Assembly (NCBI GenBank): GCA_023436225.1
Contig: JAEZKA010000025.1
Location: 1-64,000 of the forward strand
Length of the DNA: 64,000 nt
Direction: 5' to 3'
Origin: Bacillota bacterium
GTDB taxonomy: Bacteria > Bacillota > Clostridia > Lachnospirales > Lachnospiraceae
In this document: piece after piece, positions 44,713-53,020 of the stretch
How the letters are laid out: every line of letters starts with the position of its first letter
How positions within the stretch are numbered: the first letter of the stretch is position 1
The notes under the pieces: generated by a model
The model's database searches: none
Told to the model about the DNA's origin: nothing
What the model saw: the letters and a program-made list of their open reading frames with translations, nothing else
Position numbers and translations under genes: made by a program

Positions 44713-46254
44713 TTACAATTCCTTTTTCTTTAAGAACTGGATAGCCATATCCTTAGGAATGGGCTTACTGTACAGAAAGCCCTGAGCTTTATCACAATTT
44801 GATTCCTTCAAGAATTCTTCCTGATCAAAGCTCTCAACACCTTCAGCAATAACCAGCAAATCCAGATTTCTAGCTAAGGTAATAATTGTCTGTATTATTT
44901 TCTGATCGCTACGATCCTCCATTACCGTGTTTAGGAAACTTTTATCAATCTTTAGATTACTAACCGGTAATCTTTTTAAATAACTCATTGAGGAATAGCC
45001 TGTTCCAAAATCATCCAGCGAGAAGTTTACACCGATCTTTCGAAGCTCTTGAATCGTTTCAATGGTGTACTCGATATCGTCCAGTGCGATACTCTCCGTA
45101 ATCTCTAGCTCTAGATTGTTCGGATTAACTCCAGTCTCCTCAATAATATCATAAACAATTTTTATAATGTCTTTATCCTTGAACTGTCTGGCAGACAGAT
45201 TAACAGCCATATTGATGTCCGGATATTCCTTTGACCACTGCTTTAATTGATGACAAGCTGTACGTAATACCCATTTACCAATCGGAATGATTAATCCGGT
45301 TTCTTCTGCAAGGGAAATAAATTCATCCGGTCCTAAAAGTCCTTTTGTAGGATGATTCCAACGGATTAAGGCTTCAAAACCCACAACCTGCTTTGTATCC
45401 AAATTCATCTGGGCTTGATAAAAAAGCACAAATTCCTCTCTCTCGATTGCCTTTCGAAGCTCCGATTGAATCTCTATCTTCTCTGTCAGTTTCACATTGA
45501 AGGAATAATCAAAGTAAGCATGTGTATTCTTCCCATTTGCCTTGGCCACATACATTGCCGAATCCACGTTCTTGATTAATGCCTGCGAGGTCTTTCCATC
45601 CTTTGGCGCAAAAGCAACTCCAATACTGACGGTTACAAAATATTCCTTAGTAGACAAGATGAAGGGGTAACTGAAAACATTCTTGATTTTCTTTATCTTT
45701 TCCTCATAGGATACGGTTTCCTGTAGGTTCTGAGTAAGTACGATAAACTCATCTCCACCTATTCTGGCAAGATAATCATTCTCATCCATAGCCTGTTTTA
45801 ATCGATATGTAACATCAATCAGAAGCTCATCACCATAGGAATGCCCAAGAGAATCATTAATATTCTTGAAGTTATCAATATCGATATCCATGATTCCTAT
45901 TGTTTCACCACTTCTTAAGGTAATCATGATGTTATCTAGCATCTCTGTAAAAGCAGTACGATTCGGTAGCTCCGTAAGGTAATCCGAATAAGCCAGCTTC
46001 TTCATACTTTCTTTATTTCTGTTCAACTCTTCATATTTTATCGTCAAATCATTCAAAGAAGATAGAACATTATTATAATTACTCTCGAGTTCGGAATTTA
46101 GTTCTTTGATCTCTTGGACTTTTTGCTCCGTAAGGTTTTTTACGTGTTTCACATTCTTTAGTCGGATTGCGTATATCACCAGCATTAGAATTAATATCCC
46201 AATTCCAATCAGTATTGAAACTCCAGCGGATCGATCAATCACAAAATATCCCAT
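44713..46254 (-). CDS. GGDEF-EAL c-di-GMP protein
   Basis: 513 residues: one transmembrane helix (about 11-29), a coiled coil (about 36-85), GGDEF (about 87-245) and EAL (about 258-505). Both active-site signatures are present: ARIGGDEFIVL, and FEALIRW with DDFGTGYSSMSYLKRLP and IAEGVES. The protein could therefore make or break c-di-GMP. The RxxD inhibitory site appears lost (DENDYLARIGG). A short perfect hairpin (ATACGTT / AACGTAT, 46264-46284) sits just before its GGAGG site. It follows nfnB by 39 bases. Confidence 0.93.
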   Translation of the reverse strand: MGYFVIDRSAGVSILIGIGILILMLVIYAIRLKNVKHVKNLTEQKVQEIKELNSELESNYNNVLSSLNDLTIKYEELNRNKESMKKLAYSDYLTELPNRTAFTEMLDNIMITLRSGETIGIMDIDIDNFKNINDSLGHSYGDELLIDVTYRLKQAMDENDYLARIGGDEFIVLTQNLQETVSYEEKIKKIKNVFSYPFILSTKEYFVTVSIGVAFAPKDGKTSQALIKNVDSAMYVAKANGKNTHAYFDYSFNVKLTEKIEIQSELRKAIEREEFVLFYQAQMNLDTKQVVGFEALIRWNHPTKGLLGPDEFISLAEETGLIIPIGKWVLRTACHQLKQWSKEYPDINMAVNLSARQFKDKDIIKIVYDIIEETGVNPNNLELEITESIALDDIEYTIETIQELRKIGVNFSLDDFGTGYSSMSYLKRLPVSNLKIDKSFLNTVMEDRSDQKIIQTIITLARNLDLLVIAEGVESFDQEEFLKESNCDKAQGFLYSKPIPKDMAIQFLKKKEL

Positions 46255-46293
46255 AAGTCCTCCATACGTTTCCCCGCAACGTATTTTCTTTCG

Positions 46294-47679
46294 TTATTTA
46301 GTTTTCAGATACTGATCAATGCCTACAGCTGCTGCTTTACCTGCCCCCATAGCAAGTATAACGGTTGCTGCTCCGGTCACTGCATCTCCACCAGCAAACA
46401 CACCTTCCCTTGATGTTTTACCAGTCTCTTCATCTGCTATAATACACTTATATTTGTTAGTATTCAAGCCTTTTGTTGTAGACGAGATTAGAGGGTTAGG
46501 ACTTGTACCCAAGGACATGATTACAGTATCTACATCTAAGACAAATTCTGAATCCTGTTTTTCTACCGGCTTTCTTCTCCCGCTTTCGTCTGGCTCACCC
46601 AGCTCCATCTCTACACAGCGCATACCACAGACCCAGCCGTTCTCATTTACAAGAATTTCCTTAGGATTGGTTAACAGCTTAAAGATGATACCTTCTTCTT
46701 TGGCATGATGAACCTCTTCTACTCTGGCAGGAAGCTCTGCTTCACCTCTGCGATATACGATATATACCTGAGCTCCGAGACGGAGTGCTGTTCTAGCAGC
46801 ATCCATCGCCACATTTCCACCACCAACCACTGCCACCTTTGTTCCTGCAATAATTGGAGTATCATAGCTTTTATCAAATGCCTTCATCAGATTGCTCCTG
46901 GTAAGGTATTCGTTTGCTGAAAAAACACCATTGGCATTCTCACCAGGAATACCCATGAACTTTGGAAGTCCGGCACCTGAACCGATAAAGACTGCTTCAA
47001 AACCTTCCTCATCCATCAACTCATCGATCGTAATTGATTTACCGATCACTACATTCGTCTCTATCTTTACTCCCAGGGCGCGAACATTATCAATTTCCGC
47101 CTTCACTACCGTCTCCTTCGGAAGACGGAATTCTGGGATTCCATACACGAGAACGCCACCGGGTTCATGAAGTGCTTCAAAGATAGTAACATCATAACCC
47201 ATCTTTGCTAGGTCTCCTGCACAAGTTAGACCAGCTGGACCTGCACCGATTACAGCGACCTTTCTTCCATTGGTCTCCTTCGGAAGCTCAGGCTTAATAT
47301 CATGCTCCCTTGCCCAATCAGCGGCAAAGCGCTCCAGCTTTCCAATGGATACAGGATCTCCCTTAATACCGCGAATACATCTCTCCTCACACTGTGATTC
47401 CTGAGGACATACTCTTCCGCATACTGCAGGTAAAGCAGAATATTTTCCAATTACTTTAAAAGCTTCTTCCGGATTGCCTTCCACAAGTTCCTTGATAAAG
47501 GCCGGGATATCTATATTCACAGGGCATCCGGTGATACATTTTGCATTCTTGCATTGTATACAGCGGGATGCTTCTTCCATCGCTTCCTCAAGATTATATC
47601 CATAGCAAACCTCGGTAAAGTTGGTTGCTCTAACTTCAGGATCTTGCTCCCTTACCGGCACCTTCTTTAATACGTCCAT
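46294..47679 (-). CDS. nfnB: NfnB-type FAD/Fe-S oxidoreductase (GltD-like)
   Basis: 461 residues. The N-terminal region has two [4Fe-4S] cysteine clusters (CIQCKNAKCITGCP and CGRVCPQESQCEERC). Two Rossmann domains follow: FAD (VIGAGPAGLTCAGDLA) and NADPH (VAVVGGGNVAMDAARTALRLG). It matches the GltD/glutamate-synthase small-subunit family. Because it is paired with an NfnA-type protein immediately upstream and no gltB is present, NfnB of NADH-dependent ferredoxin:NADP oxidoreductase is the better call. That bifurcating complex balances NADH, NADPH and ferredoxin pools, including the ferredoxin reduced by PFOR. Confidence 0.88.
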   Translation of the reverse strand: MDVLKKVPVREQDPEVRATNFTEVCYGYNLEEAMEEASRCIQCKNAKCITGCPVNIDIPAFIKELVEGNPEEAFKVIGKYSALPAVCGRVCPQESQCEERCIRGIKGDPVSIGKLERFAADWAREHDIKPELPKETNGRKVAVIGAGPAGLTCAGDLAKMGYDVTIFEALHEPGGVLVYGIPEFRLPKETVVKAEIDNVRALGVKIETNVVIGKSITIDELMDEEGFEAVFIGSGAGLPKFMGIPGENANGVFSANEYLTRSNLMKAFDKSYDTPIIAGTKVAVVGGGNVAMDAARTALRLGAQVYIVYRRGEAELPARVEEVHHAKEEGIIFKLLTNPKEILVNENGWVCGMRCVEMELGEPDESGRRKPVEKQDSEFVLDVDTVIMSLGTSPNPLISSTTKGLNTNKYKCIIADEETGKTSREGVFAGGDAVTGAATVILAMGAGKAAAVGIDQYLKTK

Positions 47680-47737
47680 TCTCTACTCCTCCATACACCG
47701 TTTCACGGCAATACATGATTTATCTGTGACTAGCATT

Positions 47738-48655
47738 TTAATTATTAATCTCGGCTTCGTCATGACACTCACATCCGGGATGATGATGTGTCGGGCCTTC
47801 CTTCTGGCGTAGAATCACCTTGCCTTCTTCTGATTTGTACATCTGAAGTCTCTTCATTGCCTCATCGAAATTAACCTGATGTCCATCAAATTCAGGACCG
47901 TCCACGCATGCAAACTTAACCTCATTGCCGATGGATAATCTGCACGCACCGCACATACCGGTTCCGTCTACCATAACTGGATTCATACTTACAATCGTTC
48001 TGATTCCAAGCTCTTTGGTGAGTATACAGACAAACTTCATCATAATCATCGGTCCAATTGCGATCACCAAATCATATTTTTTTCCCTGATTATTCACAAG
48101 GTCCTTGATACAGTCATTCACATTACCCTTAAATCCATACGAACCGTCATCGGTGGTTATGTAAAGGTCCTGTGTTAACGGCCTCATTCTGTCCTCCAAT
48201 ATGATTAAATCCTTATTTCTTGCTCCAATGATACAATCTACATGGTATCCATTTTCCTTCATCCATTTTACCTGAGGATATACCGGAGCGGCACCAACAC
48301 CACCTGCAACAAATAAGATATGCCGCTTTGATAACTCTTCTCTTGGCATATCTATTAACTCCGATTTATGACCTAGCGGTCCGGTAAAATCACGGAAGGC
48401 TTCTCCCTCTTCAAAGGTAGCCATAAGCTGTGTAGAGGATCCAAGTGCTTGGAACACGATGGTTACCGTTCCGGCTTCTCGATCATAATCACAGATTGTT
48501 AAAGGGATTCGTTCTCCCTTCTCATCCATCTTAACAATTACAAATTGTCCGGGATAGCAATTCTTAGCCACTCGAGGCGCCTTAACATCCATAAGATAGA
48601 TGTTATTGGCAAGACTTTCCTTCTTCATGATCGTATAAATATAGTTTTCAGCCAT
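47738..48655 (-). CDS. nfnA: NfnA-type FAD/[2Fe-2S] oxidoreductase
   Basis: 305 residues of the ferredoxin-reductase/dihydroorotate-dehydrogenase electron-transfer family. An FAD-binding barrel (about 1-100) is followed by an NAD(P) domain (about 105-225, FVAGGVGAAPVYPQVKWM). The C-terminal [2Fe-2S] motif is GTGMCGACRLSIGNEVKFACVDGP. With NfnB downstream (58 bases) it should form the bifurcating NfnAB transhydrogenase; annotations also call such proteins sulfide dehydrogenase subunit B. A His/Cys-rich tail (THHHPGCECHD) is visible at the C-terminus. The upstream region contains a 16-bp palindrome and a branched RNA-like element. Confidence 0.88.
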   Translation of the reverse strand: MAENYIYTIMKKESLANNIYLMDVKAPRVAKNCYPGQFVIVKMDEKGERIPLTICDYDREAGTVTIVFQALGSSTQLMATFEEGEAFRDFTGPLGHKSELIDMPREELSKRHILFVAGGVGAAPVYPQVKWMKENGYHVDCIIGARNKDLIILEDRMRPLTQDLYITTDDGSYGFKGNVNDCIKDLVNNQGKKYDLVIAIGPMIMMKFVCILTKELGIRTIVSMNPVMVDGTGMCGACRLSIGNEVKFACVDGPEFDGHQVNFDEAMKRLQMYKSEEGKVILRQKEGPTHHHPGCECHDEAEINN

Positions 48656-48797
48656 ATTGATTATCCTCTTTCTTTATACAAAAACGCTAATAATAATAAA
48701 TATTTAGCTAACATTATAATGTACTTAATACAAAAAATCCAGTAATATTTTTATGAAAGCCCATTATCATACATATTTTGGAAATATGCCTATAAAT

Positions 48798-48813
48798 TAT
48801 AGGAATTCCTATA
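48798..48813. promoter_or_regulatory. Perfect 16-bp palindrome upstream of nfnAB
   Basis: TATAGGAATTCCTATA, flanked by CCTATA-AAT-TATAGG (48789-48803) and AGCATTAATGCT (about 48815-48826). It lies about 145 bases upstream of nfnA and just outside the branched element at 48839-48938. A -10 like TATAAT for nfnA is near 48715. It is an operator candidate; the regulator is unknown. Confidence 0.45.
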
Positions 48814-48838
48814 TAGCATTAATGCTCCAGAAATAAAT

Positions 48839-48938
48839 TTAGGCTTGCTTCCAAAGTGTTTTAGTCATAATACATAATCAGCTTAGATTTTCTAAAGCTA
48901 ATTGCATAACTATGCAAAACAAATCGGAACAAGCCTAA
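48839..48938. ncRNA. Candidate three-hairpin branched RNA or small MITE-like element
   Basis: The ends TTAGGCTTG-C-TTCC and GGAACAAGCCTAA pair over 13 bp with one bulge. They enclose three hairpins: GTGTT-8-AATAC, AGCTTAG-5-CTAAAGCT (one bulged A) and TTGCATA-AC-TATGCAA. The layout is a cloverleaf of 100 bases. No coding frame is present. It could be a structured RNA on either strand or a miniature inverted-repeat element. With the family A repeat it fills most of 48656-49048. Confidence 0.4.
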
Positions 48939-48977
48939 TTATACGATAGAAAGCATACAGTTCTATTATCACAAACG

Positions 48978-49020
48978 ATAGAGAGTATACTTCACGCACT
49001 TTCTATTACCTATAATGAAA
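48978..49020. repeat. Dispersed repeat family A, copy near 49.0 kb
   Basis: ATAGAGAGTATAC, then TTCACGCACTTTCTATTACC and ATGAAA; it aligns with the element at 16217-16255 (minus strand), sharing the ATAGA-GTA start, ACTTTCT and ATGAA. A half copy (ATAGAAAGCATAC) precedes it at 48946. It lies just past the HD-domain gene. Confidence 0.5.
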
Positions 49021-49048
49021 CATTTTAGCCCCGAAAGAAGTGCTTTAT

Positions 49049-49672
49049 TTATGTGGTAAGCTTTCGAAGTATCTGCAAGAACTCAGTATATTCCTTTTCC
49101 TCCAAGCTATAATCTGCATCTTTCCTTCCCAGTCGATCACATAAGCTCAGCAGGGCTAATTCATAAATATCCACTCTTTCTAATAATCCATTCAAATCAG
49201 CATAAGGAAGCTTTCGCAATACATATAGTATATGCATATGATACCTGACCATAGCTGCTACCGAATCTACAAAAGCCTGTTCACATTTGAAATATTGTAG
49301 GAACTCAATACATATTTCTTCTCCCACCTTATCGTGATCGTAGGAAGTGATTTTTCCTTTTCGAAATCTTGTGGTCGAAGGCTTTCCTATATCATGAAGC
49401 AGTGCAGACCACATGAACACTTCTTTATTTCGGCTTTTTTCACGCACCTTAGCCGCTTCATCCAGAACCAGCATTGTGTGATTCCAGACATTGCCTTCTG
49501 GATGATATTTAGGAGATTGTTCCGCCTCCTTCAATTTATCCAGTAACGATAACGGATACTCTTTTAAACTATTATGCAGACTTAGCTCATCAATATACAA
49601 GGAAGGCTTTTCATCGGCTAGCAGGTGTGTTGTGATATCTTTAAAGATAATATCCTTATCAACTTTAATCAT
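49049..49672 (-). CDS. HD-domain protein (CCA-transferase-like HD)
   Basis: 207 residues from the ATG at 49672, which overlaps the TAA of the small gene upstream; a longer frame from 49798 would run across that gene. The HD signature H...HD...D is clear: HTMLVLDEAA, SALLHDIGKPSTTR and SYDHDKVGEEI, as in the HD region of tRNA nucleotidyltransferases and related phosphohydrolases. It lacks the nucleotidyltransferase domain. Substrate unknown. It is the third gene of a tightly packed set of three. Confidence 0.85.
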   Translation of the reverse strand: MIKVDKDIIFKDITTHLLADEKPSLYIDELSLHNSLKEYPLSLLDKLKEAEQSPKYHPEGNVWNHTMLVLDEAAKVREKSRNKEVFMWSALLHDIGKPSTTRFRKGKITSYDHDKVGEEICIEFLQYFKCEQAFVDSVAAMVRYHMHILYVLRKLPYADLNGLLERVDIYELALLSLCDRLGRKDADYSLEEKEYTEFLQILRKLTT

Positions 49673-49841
49673 TCTTTCGTGCACGATCTCCGATAGGCTT
49701 TGCTTTCTCATGCCCTGCTTTGGCTTTGCCCTGGATCTCAGGAACCGGTTCCTCCTCATTCTTTTGAATATGCATTCTTTGCCACCCCTCAGTACCATGG
49801 GGCTCAGTTACATTAGGTCTTCTCATTCCCGCCTTTGCCAT
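49665..49841 (-). CDS. Small basic hydrophilic protein (58 aa)
   Basis: It starts MAKAGMRRPNVTEPHGTEGW and ends KPIGDRARKND. A textbook AGGAGG site lies 7 bases before the ATG, and its TAA overlaps the ATG of the HD gene, so translation is coupled. The protein is rich in Lys, Arg, Glu and Pro, has no Cys or hydrophobic helix and is probably disordered. No family is recognised. The excellent ribosome site and the coupling make it a likely real gene even though it is very short. Confidence 0.75.
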   Translation of the reverse strand: MAKAGMRRPNVTEPHGTEGWQRMHIQKNEEEPVPEIQGKAKAGHEKAKPIGDRARKND

Positions 49842-49855
49842 AGTACACCTCCTGC

Positions 49856-49990
49856 TTATACATCATTATGCTCAATCGATTTTCGCTTTGCATTTTTATT
49901 CTTATTCTGATTTTCTCTGGTCAGCGGTGTCTGACCGTTGGCTTTTTCTACTCTTGCCTTTTTATTATCCGGTTGACTGTCCTTCGGCAT
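49856..49990 (-). CDS. Small basic hydrophilic protein (44 aa)
   Basis: It starts MPKDSQPDNKKARVEKANGQ and ends KRKSIEHNDV. A GGAGGG ribosome site lies a few bases before the ATG, and the stop is 14 bases before the next small gene. It is strongly basic (11 Lys/Arg in 44) with many Asn and Gln and is predicted unstructured. It could be a nucleic-acid or spore-core associated peptide; this is a guess. It is the first gene of the set 49990-49049. Confidence 0.7.
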   Translation of the reverse strand: MPKDSQPDNKKARVEKANGQTPLTRENQNKNKNAKRKSIEHNDV

Positions 49991-50146
49991 GATTACCCTC
50001 CATTCTATATAAACTCAACATAGATCAGAAAAGCCAATGATAGGCTTTTACAGGAACATCTCACATGATCTTCTAAATTTAACTTCTATGTGCAGCAATC
50101 CCTGTAAGGATAGTATATACAAACCTTCACTGTCTATCCGAAGAAG

Positions 50147-50641
50147 CTAGAAGCCAAGCTCGGAGAGACCGAACAGCTTTGATAAATGATAATTGGTAAA
50201 GCGCTTATCACTTGATAAATCCTTTCCAAACCAAGCCGGTGGCTGAAAGGTATCAGCAATGGCAAGATCAGGAAATTCAACCTCAACAATCACCAATCCC
50301 TGTAGTAAGCCTTCAAACACATCCAGTTCAGCGGTCAGACCATCCCAGAGAGGAATTAAATATCGGGTTTTATAAACCATATTGTTATCTATCTTATGAC
50401 TAAGAGTCCGATATGCTTCTTCTGTAAGAGGTAATTCGACCTCGTTATTTACCGAAGGACCGTTTATACTGATCGGTTCCAGTCCAAGCTTTGATTTATA
50501 TGTTAGGATATAATCTTCATTGCTTTTACGAATTCGTACCGTTGGATTGTGGCATAAATAACCCTGCTCAATTTTCTTAAATCTATATTGCGATAAATTC
50601 TCCGGTAATATAGTAACTAAGTATTTCCGTTCAATCTCCAT
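50147..50641 (-). CDS. CYTH-domain protein (triphosphate tunnel fold)
   Basis: 164 residues. The signature ExExK is at the N-terminus (MEIERKYLV), followed by basic strands typical of the tunnel fold (RIRKSNEDYILTYKSK, NEVELPLTEEAYRTL, YKTRYLIPL, AELDVFEG). CYTH enzymes act on inorganic triphosphate, thiamine triphosphate or ATP (class IV adenylate cyclases). Small single-domain members in Firmicutes are usually triphosphatases, so this is the likely activity. Confidence 0.9.
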   Translation of the reverse strand: MEIERKYLVTILPENLSQYRFKKIEQGYLCHNPTVRIRKSNEDYILTYKSKLGLEPISINGPSVNNEVELPLTEEAYRTLSHKIDNNMVYKTRYLIPLWDGLTAELDVFEGLLQGLVIVEVEFPDLAIADTFQPPAWFGKDLSSDKRFTNYHLSKLFGLSELGF

Positions 50642-50753
50642 TATTTCGCCTTTCTTATTGTTACTTAATAATATTTTTTAATACGATTCATTAATATGAT
50701 ACTAAATTTATATTATCCTGAATAGACTGCCGTTTTTCAAGAATACTATCCAT

Positions 50754-51149
50754 ATGAAAAAATATATGAAAAACTTTATTCTCTGCGGGCTCTGTGGATG
50801 GTGTATGGAATGCTTCTGGACCGGACTTGGTTCCTTAACGAAGCACACTGATAAGACGCTTTCCTGTCGGACAAGTGTATGGATGTTTCCCATCTATGGA
50901 ATGGCTGCCTGCCTTACCCCCATCTGTAAGAAGCTGAAAAACCATAGTGCACTACTACGAGGAGGTGTATACGCATTCTTAATCTATATCGGTGAATACA
51001 CTAGTGGTGTATTCCTAAAAAAATATGGTGCTTGTCCATGGGATTACAGCAAAGCAAAGCTTAATTACAAAGGAGTTATTCGATTGGATTATGCTCCTGC
51101 CTGGTTTCTAGCCGGGCTCCTTTTCGAAAAAATACTGGAACGAGATTAG
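50754..51149 (+). CDS. CmpB-like small membrane protein
   Basis: 131 residues with about four hydrophobic segments. It matches the 'putative ABC transporter permease' CmpB family (PF06541 type) by its CGWCMECFW start, YGMAACLTP, IYIGEYTSGVFLKK and CPWDYSK...YKGVIRLDYAPAWF motifs. The family function is unknown. There is no clear ribosome site. A strong terminator (51148-51171) follows at once. Confidence 0.8.
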   Translation: MKKYMKNFILCGLCGWCMECFWTGLGSLTKHTDKTLSCRTSVWMFPIYGMAACLTPICKKLKNHSALLRGGVYAFLIYIGEYTSGVFLKKYGACPWDYSKAKLNYKGVIRLDYAPAWFLAGLLFEKILERD

Positions 51150-51171
51150 CGGAATGGATTACCCTTCCGCT
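51148..51171 (+). terminator. Intrinsic terminator after the CmpB-like gene
   Basis: AGCGGAA / TTCCGCT stem with a 10-base loop, then TTTTTATT. Confidence 0.8.
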
Positions 51172-51287
51172 TTTTATTATGCTTCAGTTGTTGAAGAATT
51201 GCAAGCTTGAAAGGCAGGCTAAAAAGATGTATACTATAAATCGAAGTCGGTAGTCCAGGCTTTATATCGTACGTTGGAGGATTAATC

Positions 51288-52484
51288 TTGCTTAAAGCTG
51301 TATTATTCGATATGGATGGGGTAATCATTGACAGTGAGCCTCAGCACGCCAGAGCGGCTGTCCTGGCTTTAAAGAAATATAATGTCAATATCTCTATTGA
51401 CTATGTATATCAATTCATTGGCACTACTACTTTTCATATGTGCAAAAGGATGGTCGAAGACTTTTCTATTGAAGCCACTCCTGAGGAGCTCCTTCTAGCG
51501 AACGAAGAAATGAAGGATTATCTTAGTAAAACCGAGGGCTATGAGGTAATTCCCTATATAGTAGATCTGATGAAGGACCTACAAAACCATGGTATCAAGA
51601 TGATAATTGCATCCTCATCCTCTGCCTCAAGTATTAAGGATGTAATGAAATTCTTAAAAATTGATACTATTCTTGATGGCTATGTCTCTGGAACTACCGT
51701 AGCCCACCCGAAACCTGCACCGGATGTCTTCTTAACTGCAGCAAAGCAGTTAGGTGTTGAACCTTCGGAATGCATTGTAATAGAGGATTCCTACAACGGT
51801 GTTACCGCTGCTGCCGCAGCAGGAATTGTGTCCATTGGCTTCCTTAACCCGAATTCAGGGAAACAGGATCTAAGCCGTGCCGCAATTCTGGTTGAGGGCT
51901 TTGATGAGGTCGATTATCATTTTATCAACATGATTTACCAGCATGCCCATCTGCAGCCGACAACCATCCTCACTACAGAGCGTCTCATTCTTCGAGAGCT
52001 TACACCTGAGGACAACAGTGCTTTGTGTGAAATCTGTAATAAACCGGGTATTTTCGAGTATCTGGAGGATTATTCCGGTGATATTATGCTTGAAAGAACC
52101 AAACTGGAAGCTTACATAAAGAATGTATATCATTTTTATGGATATGGTTTATGGGGTATCTTCTTAAAAGAAACAAATCAATTAATCGGAAAATGTGGTA
52201 TTGAATATAAAACAATAAATCAGGAAGCCGTCTATGAGTTGGGTTATCTCGTCGACACGAATCATCAGAATTTGGGCTATGCTTTTGAAGCTGTGACGGC
52301 TACGATACAATATAGTTTTCAAAGACTTGGTATCGATAGAATAATTGCCGTAATCGAGAAAGGCAATGTCAGCTCCGAACAACTAGCAAGAAAAATTGGT
52401 ATGAAACCACTTCGTGAGATAATTCGAAATCAACGCATCTGTTTTACTTATGAAATACAAAATAATAGTTCACATGAACTATAG
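51288..52484 (+). CDS. HAD phosphatase fused to a GNAT acetyltransferase
   Basis: 398 residues starting with TTG seven bases after GGAGG. The N-terminal half (about 1-215) is a HAD hydrolase of the beta-phosphoglucomutase/phosphatase type: FDMDGVIIDSE nucleophile motif, IIASSSS, KPAPDVFL and IEDSYNGV. The C-terminal half (about 225-395) is a RimJ/RimL-like GNAT acetyltransferase (TTERLILRELTPEDN, YELGYLVDTNHQNLGYAFEA, EKGNVSSEQLARKIG). Both halves look complete. The substrates are not known; the fusion suggests sequential action on one small molecule or sugar. Confidence 0.9.
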   Translation: MLKAVLFDMDGVIIDSEPQHARAAVLALKKYNVNISIDYVYQFIGTTTFHMCKRMVEDFSIEATPEELLLANEEMKDYLSKTEGYEVIPYIVDLMKDLQNHGIKMIIASSSSASSIKDVMKFLKIDTILDGYVSGTTVAHPKPAPDVFLTAAKQLGVEPSECIVIEDSYNGVTAAAAAGIVSIGFLNPNSGKQDLSRAAILVEGFDEVDYHFINMIYQHAHLQPTTILTTERLILRELTPEDNSALCEICNKPGIFEYLEDYSGDIMLERTKLEAYIKNVYHFYGYGLWGIFLKETNQLIGKCGIEYKTINQEAVYELGYLVDTNHQNLGYAFEAVTATIQYSFQRLGIDRIIAVIEKGNVSSEQLARKIGMKPLREIIRNQRICFTYEIQNNSSHEL

Positions 52485-52532
52485 AAGGTTCATTTTTCGA
52501 ATTTTCTAATGTCATAGAAAAGGAGTTCAGAT

Positions 52533-52928
52533 ATGGAGAGTCGAAGAAATACTAGGCAAAAACAATTAATACTTACCATTCTTAGAGAAGCTGATCGACC
52601 AATGTCAATTAATGAGGTTTATTCTCAGGTTGTACTATCTTTGCCGACGATCGCAAAATCAACCATATATCGTAATATCGACTCCCTGCTCAATCAGAAC
52701 CTCATTGACAAATATCATTTTAATGACAATGAAGTCTTTTATCGAATTAAATCAGACACCCACGAGCATAAGCATGTTGTAATATGCGATGATTGCAAAA
52801 AGGTTTTTGATCTTCCTACCTGCCCCATTCACGCATTGGAGGATGCCATGGAAGAAGAAGGCTTCATTATTAAAGAGCATCAAATTCAAATAAGCGGAAT
52901 CTGTAAATCTTGTGCAAAGAACAAATAA
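52533..52928 (+). CDS. Fur-family metalloregulator
   Basis: 131 residues. The winged helix (about 1-75) contains STIYRNIDSLLNQNLIDKY. The dimerisation/metal domain has HEHKHVVICDDCKKVFDLPTCP and a second CxxC (CKSC) that forms the structural zinc site. Fur, Zur and PerR cannot be told apart with certainty; the HEHKH pattern fits any. An AAGGAG site precedes the ATG and it follows the HAD-GNAT gene by about 50 bases, possibly co-transcribed. A bidirectional terminator follows. Confidence 0.92.
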   Translation: MESRRNTRQKQLILTILREADRPMSINEVYSQVVLSLPTIAKSTIYRNIDSLLNQNLIDKYHFNDNEVFYRIKSDTHEHKHVVICDDCKKVFDLPTCPIHALEDAMEEEGFIIKEHQIQISGICKSCAKNK

Positions 52929-52959
52929 CTATGCTTGCAATAAAATCGATTAAAGTATG

Positions 52960-52990
52960 AAAAAAGACAAGCCAAAGACTTGTCTTTTTT
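52960..52990. terminator. Bidirectional terminator between fur and the repeat lipoprotein
   Basis: AAAAAAGACAAG / CTTGTCTTTTTT, a perfect 12-bp stem with a 7-base loop between convergent genes; each strand ends in six T. Confidence 0.9.
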
Positions 52991-53020
52991 CATATTTACC
53001 GACTGGTTCCACAGGTTGTA

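Noticed and set aside
46294..47679. Glutamate synthase small subunit as the primary call
   Set aside because: No large subunit gene adjoins; an NfnA-type partner does, so NfnB fits better.
49673..49798. Extended N-terminus of the HD protein
   Set aside because: The added 42 codons lie inside the well-supported 58-residue small gene in another frame, and the ATG at 49672 overlaps that gene's stop as in coupled genes.
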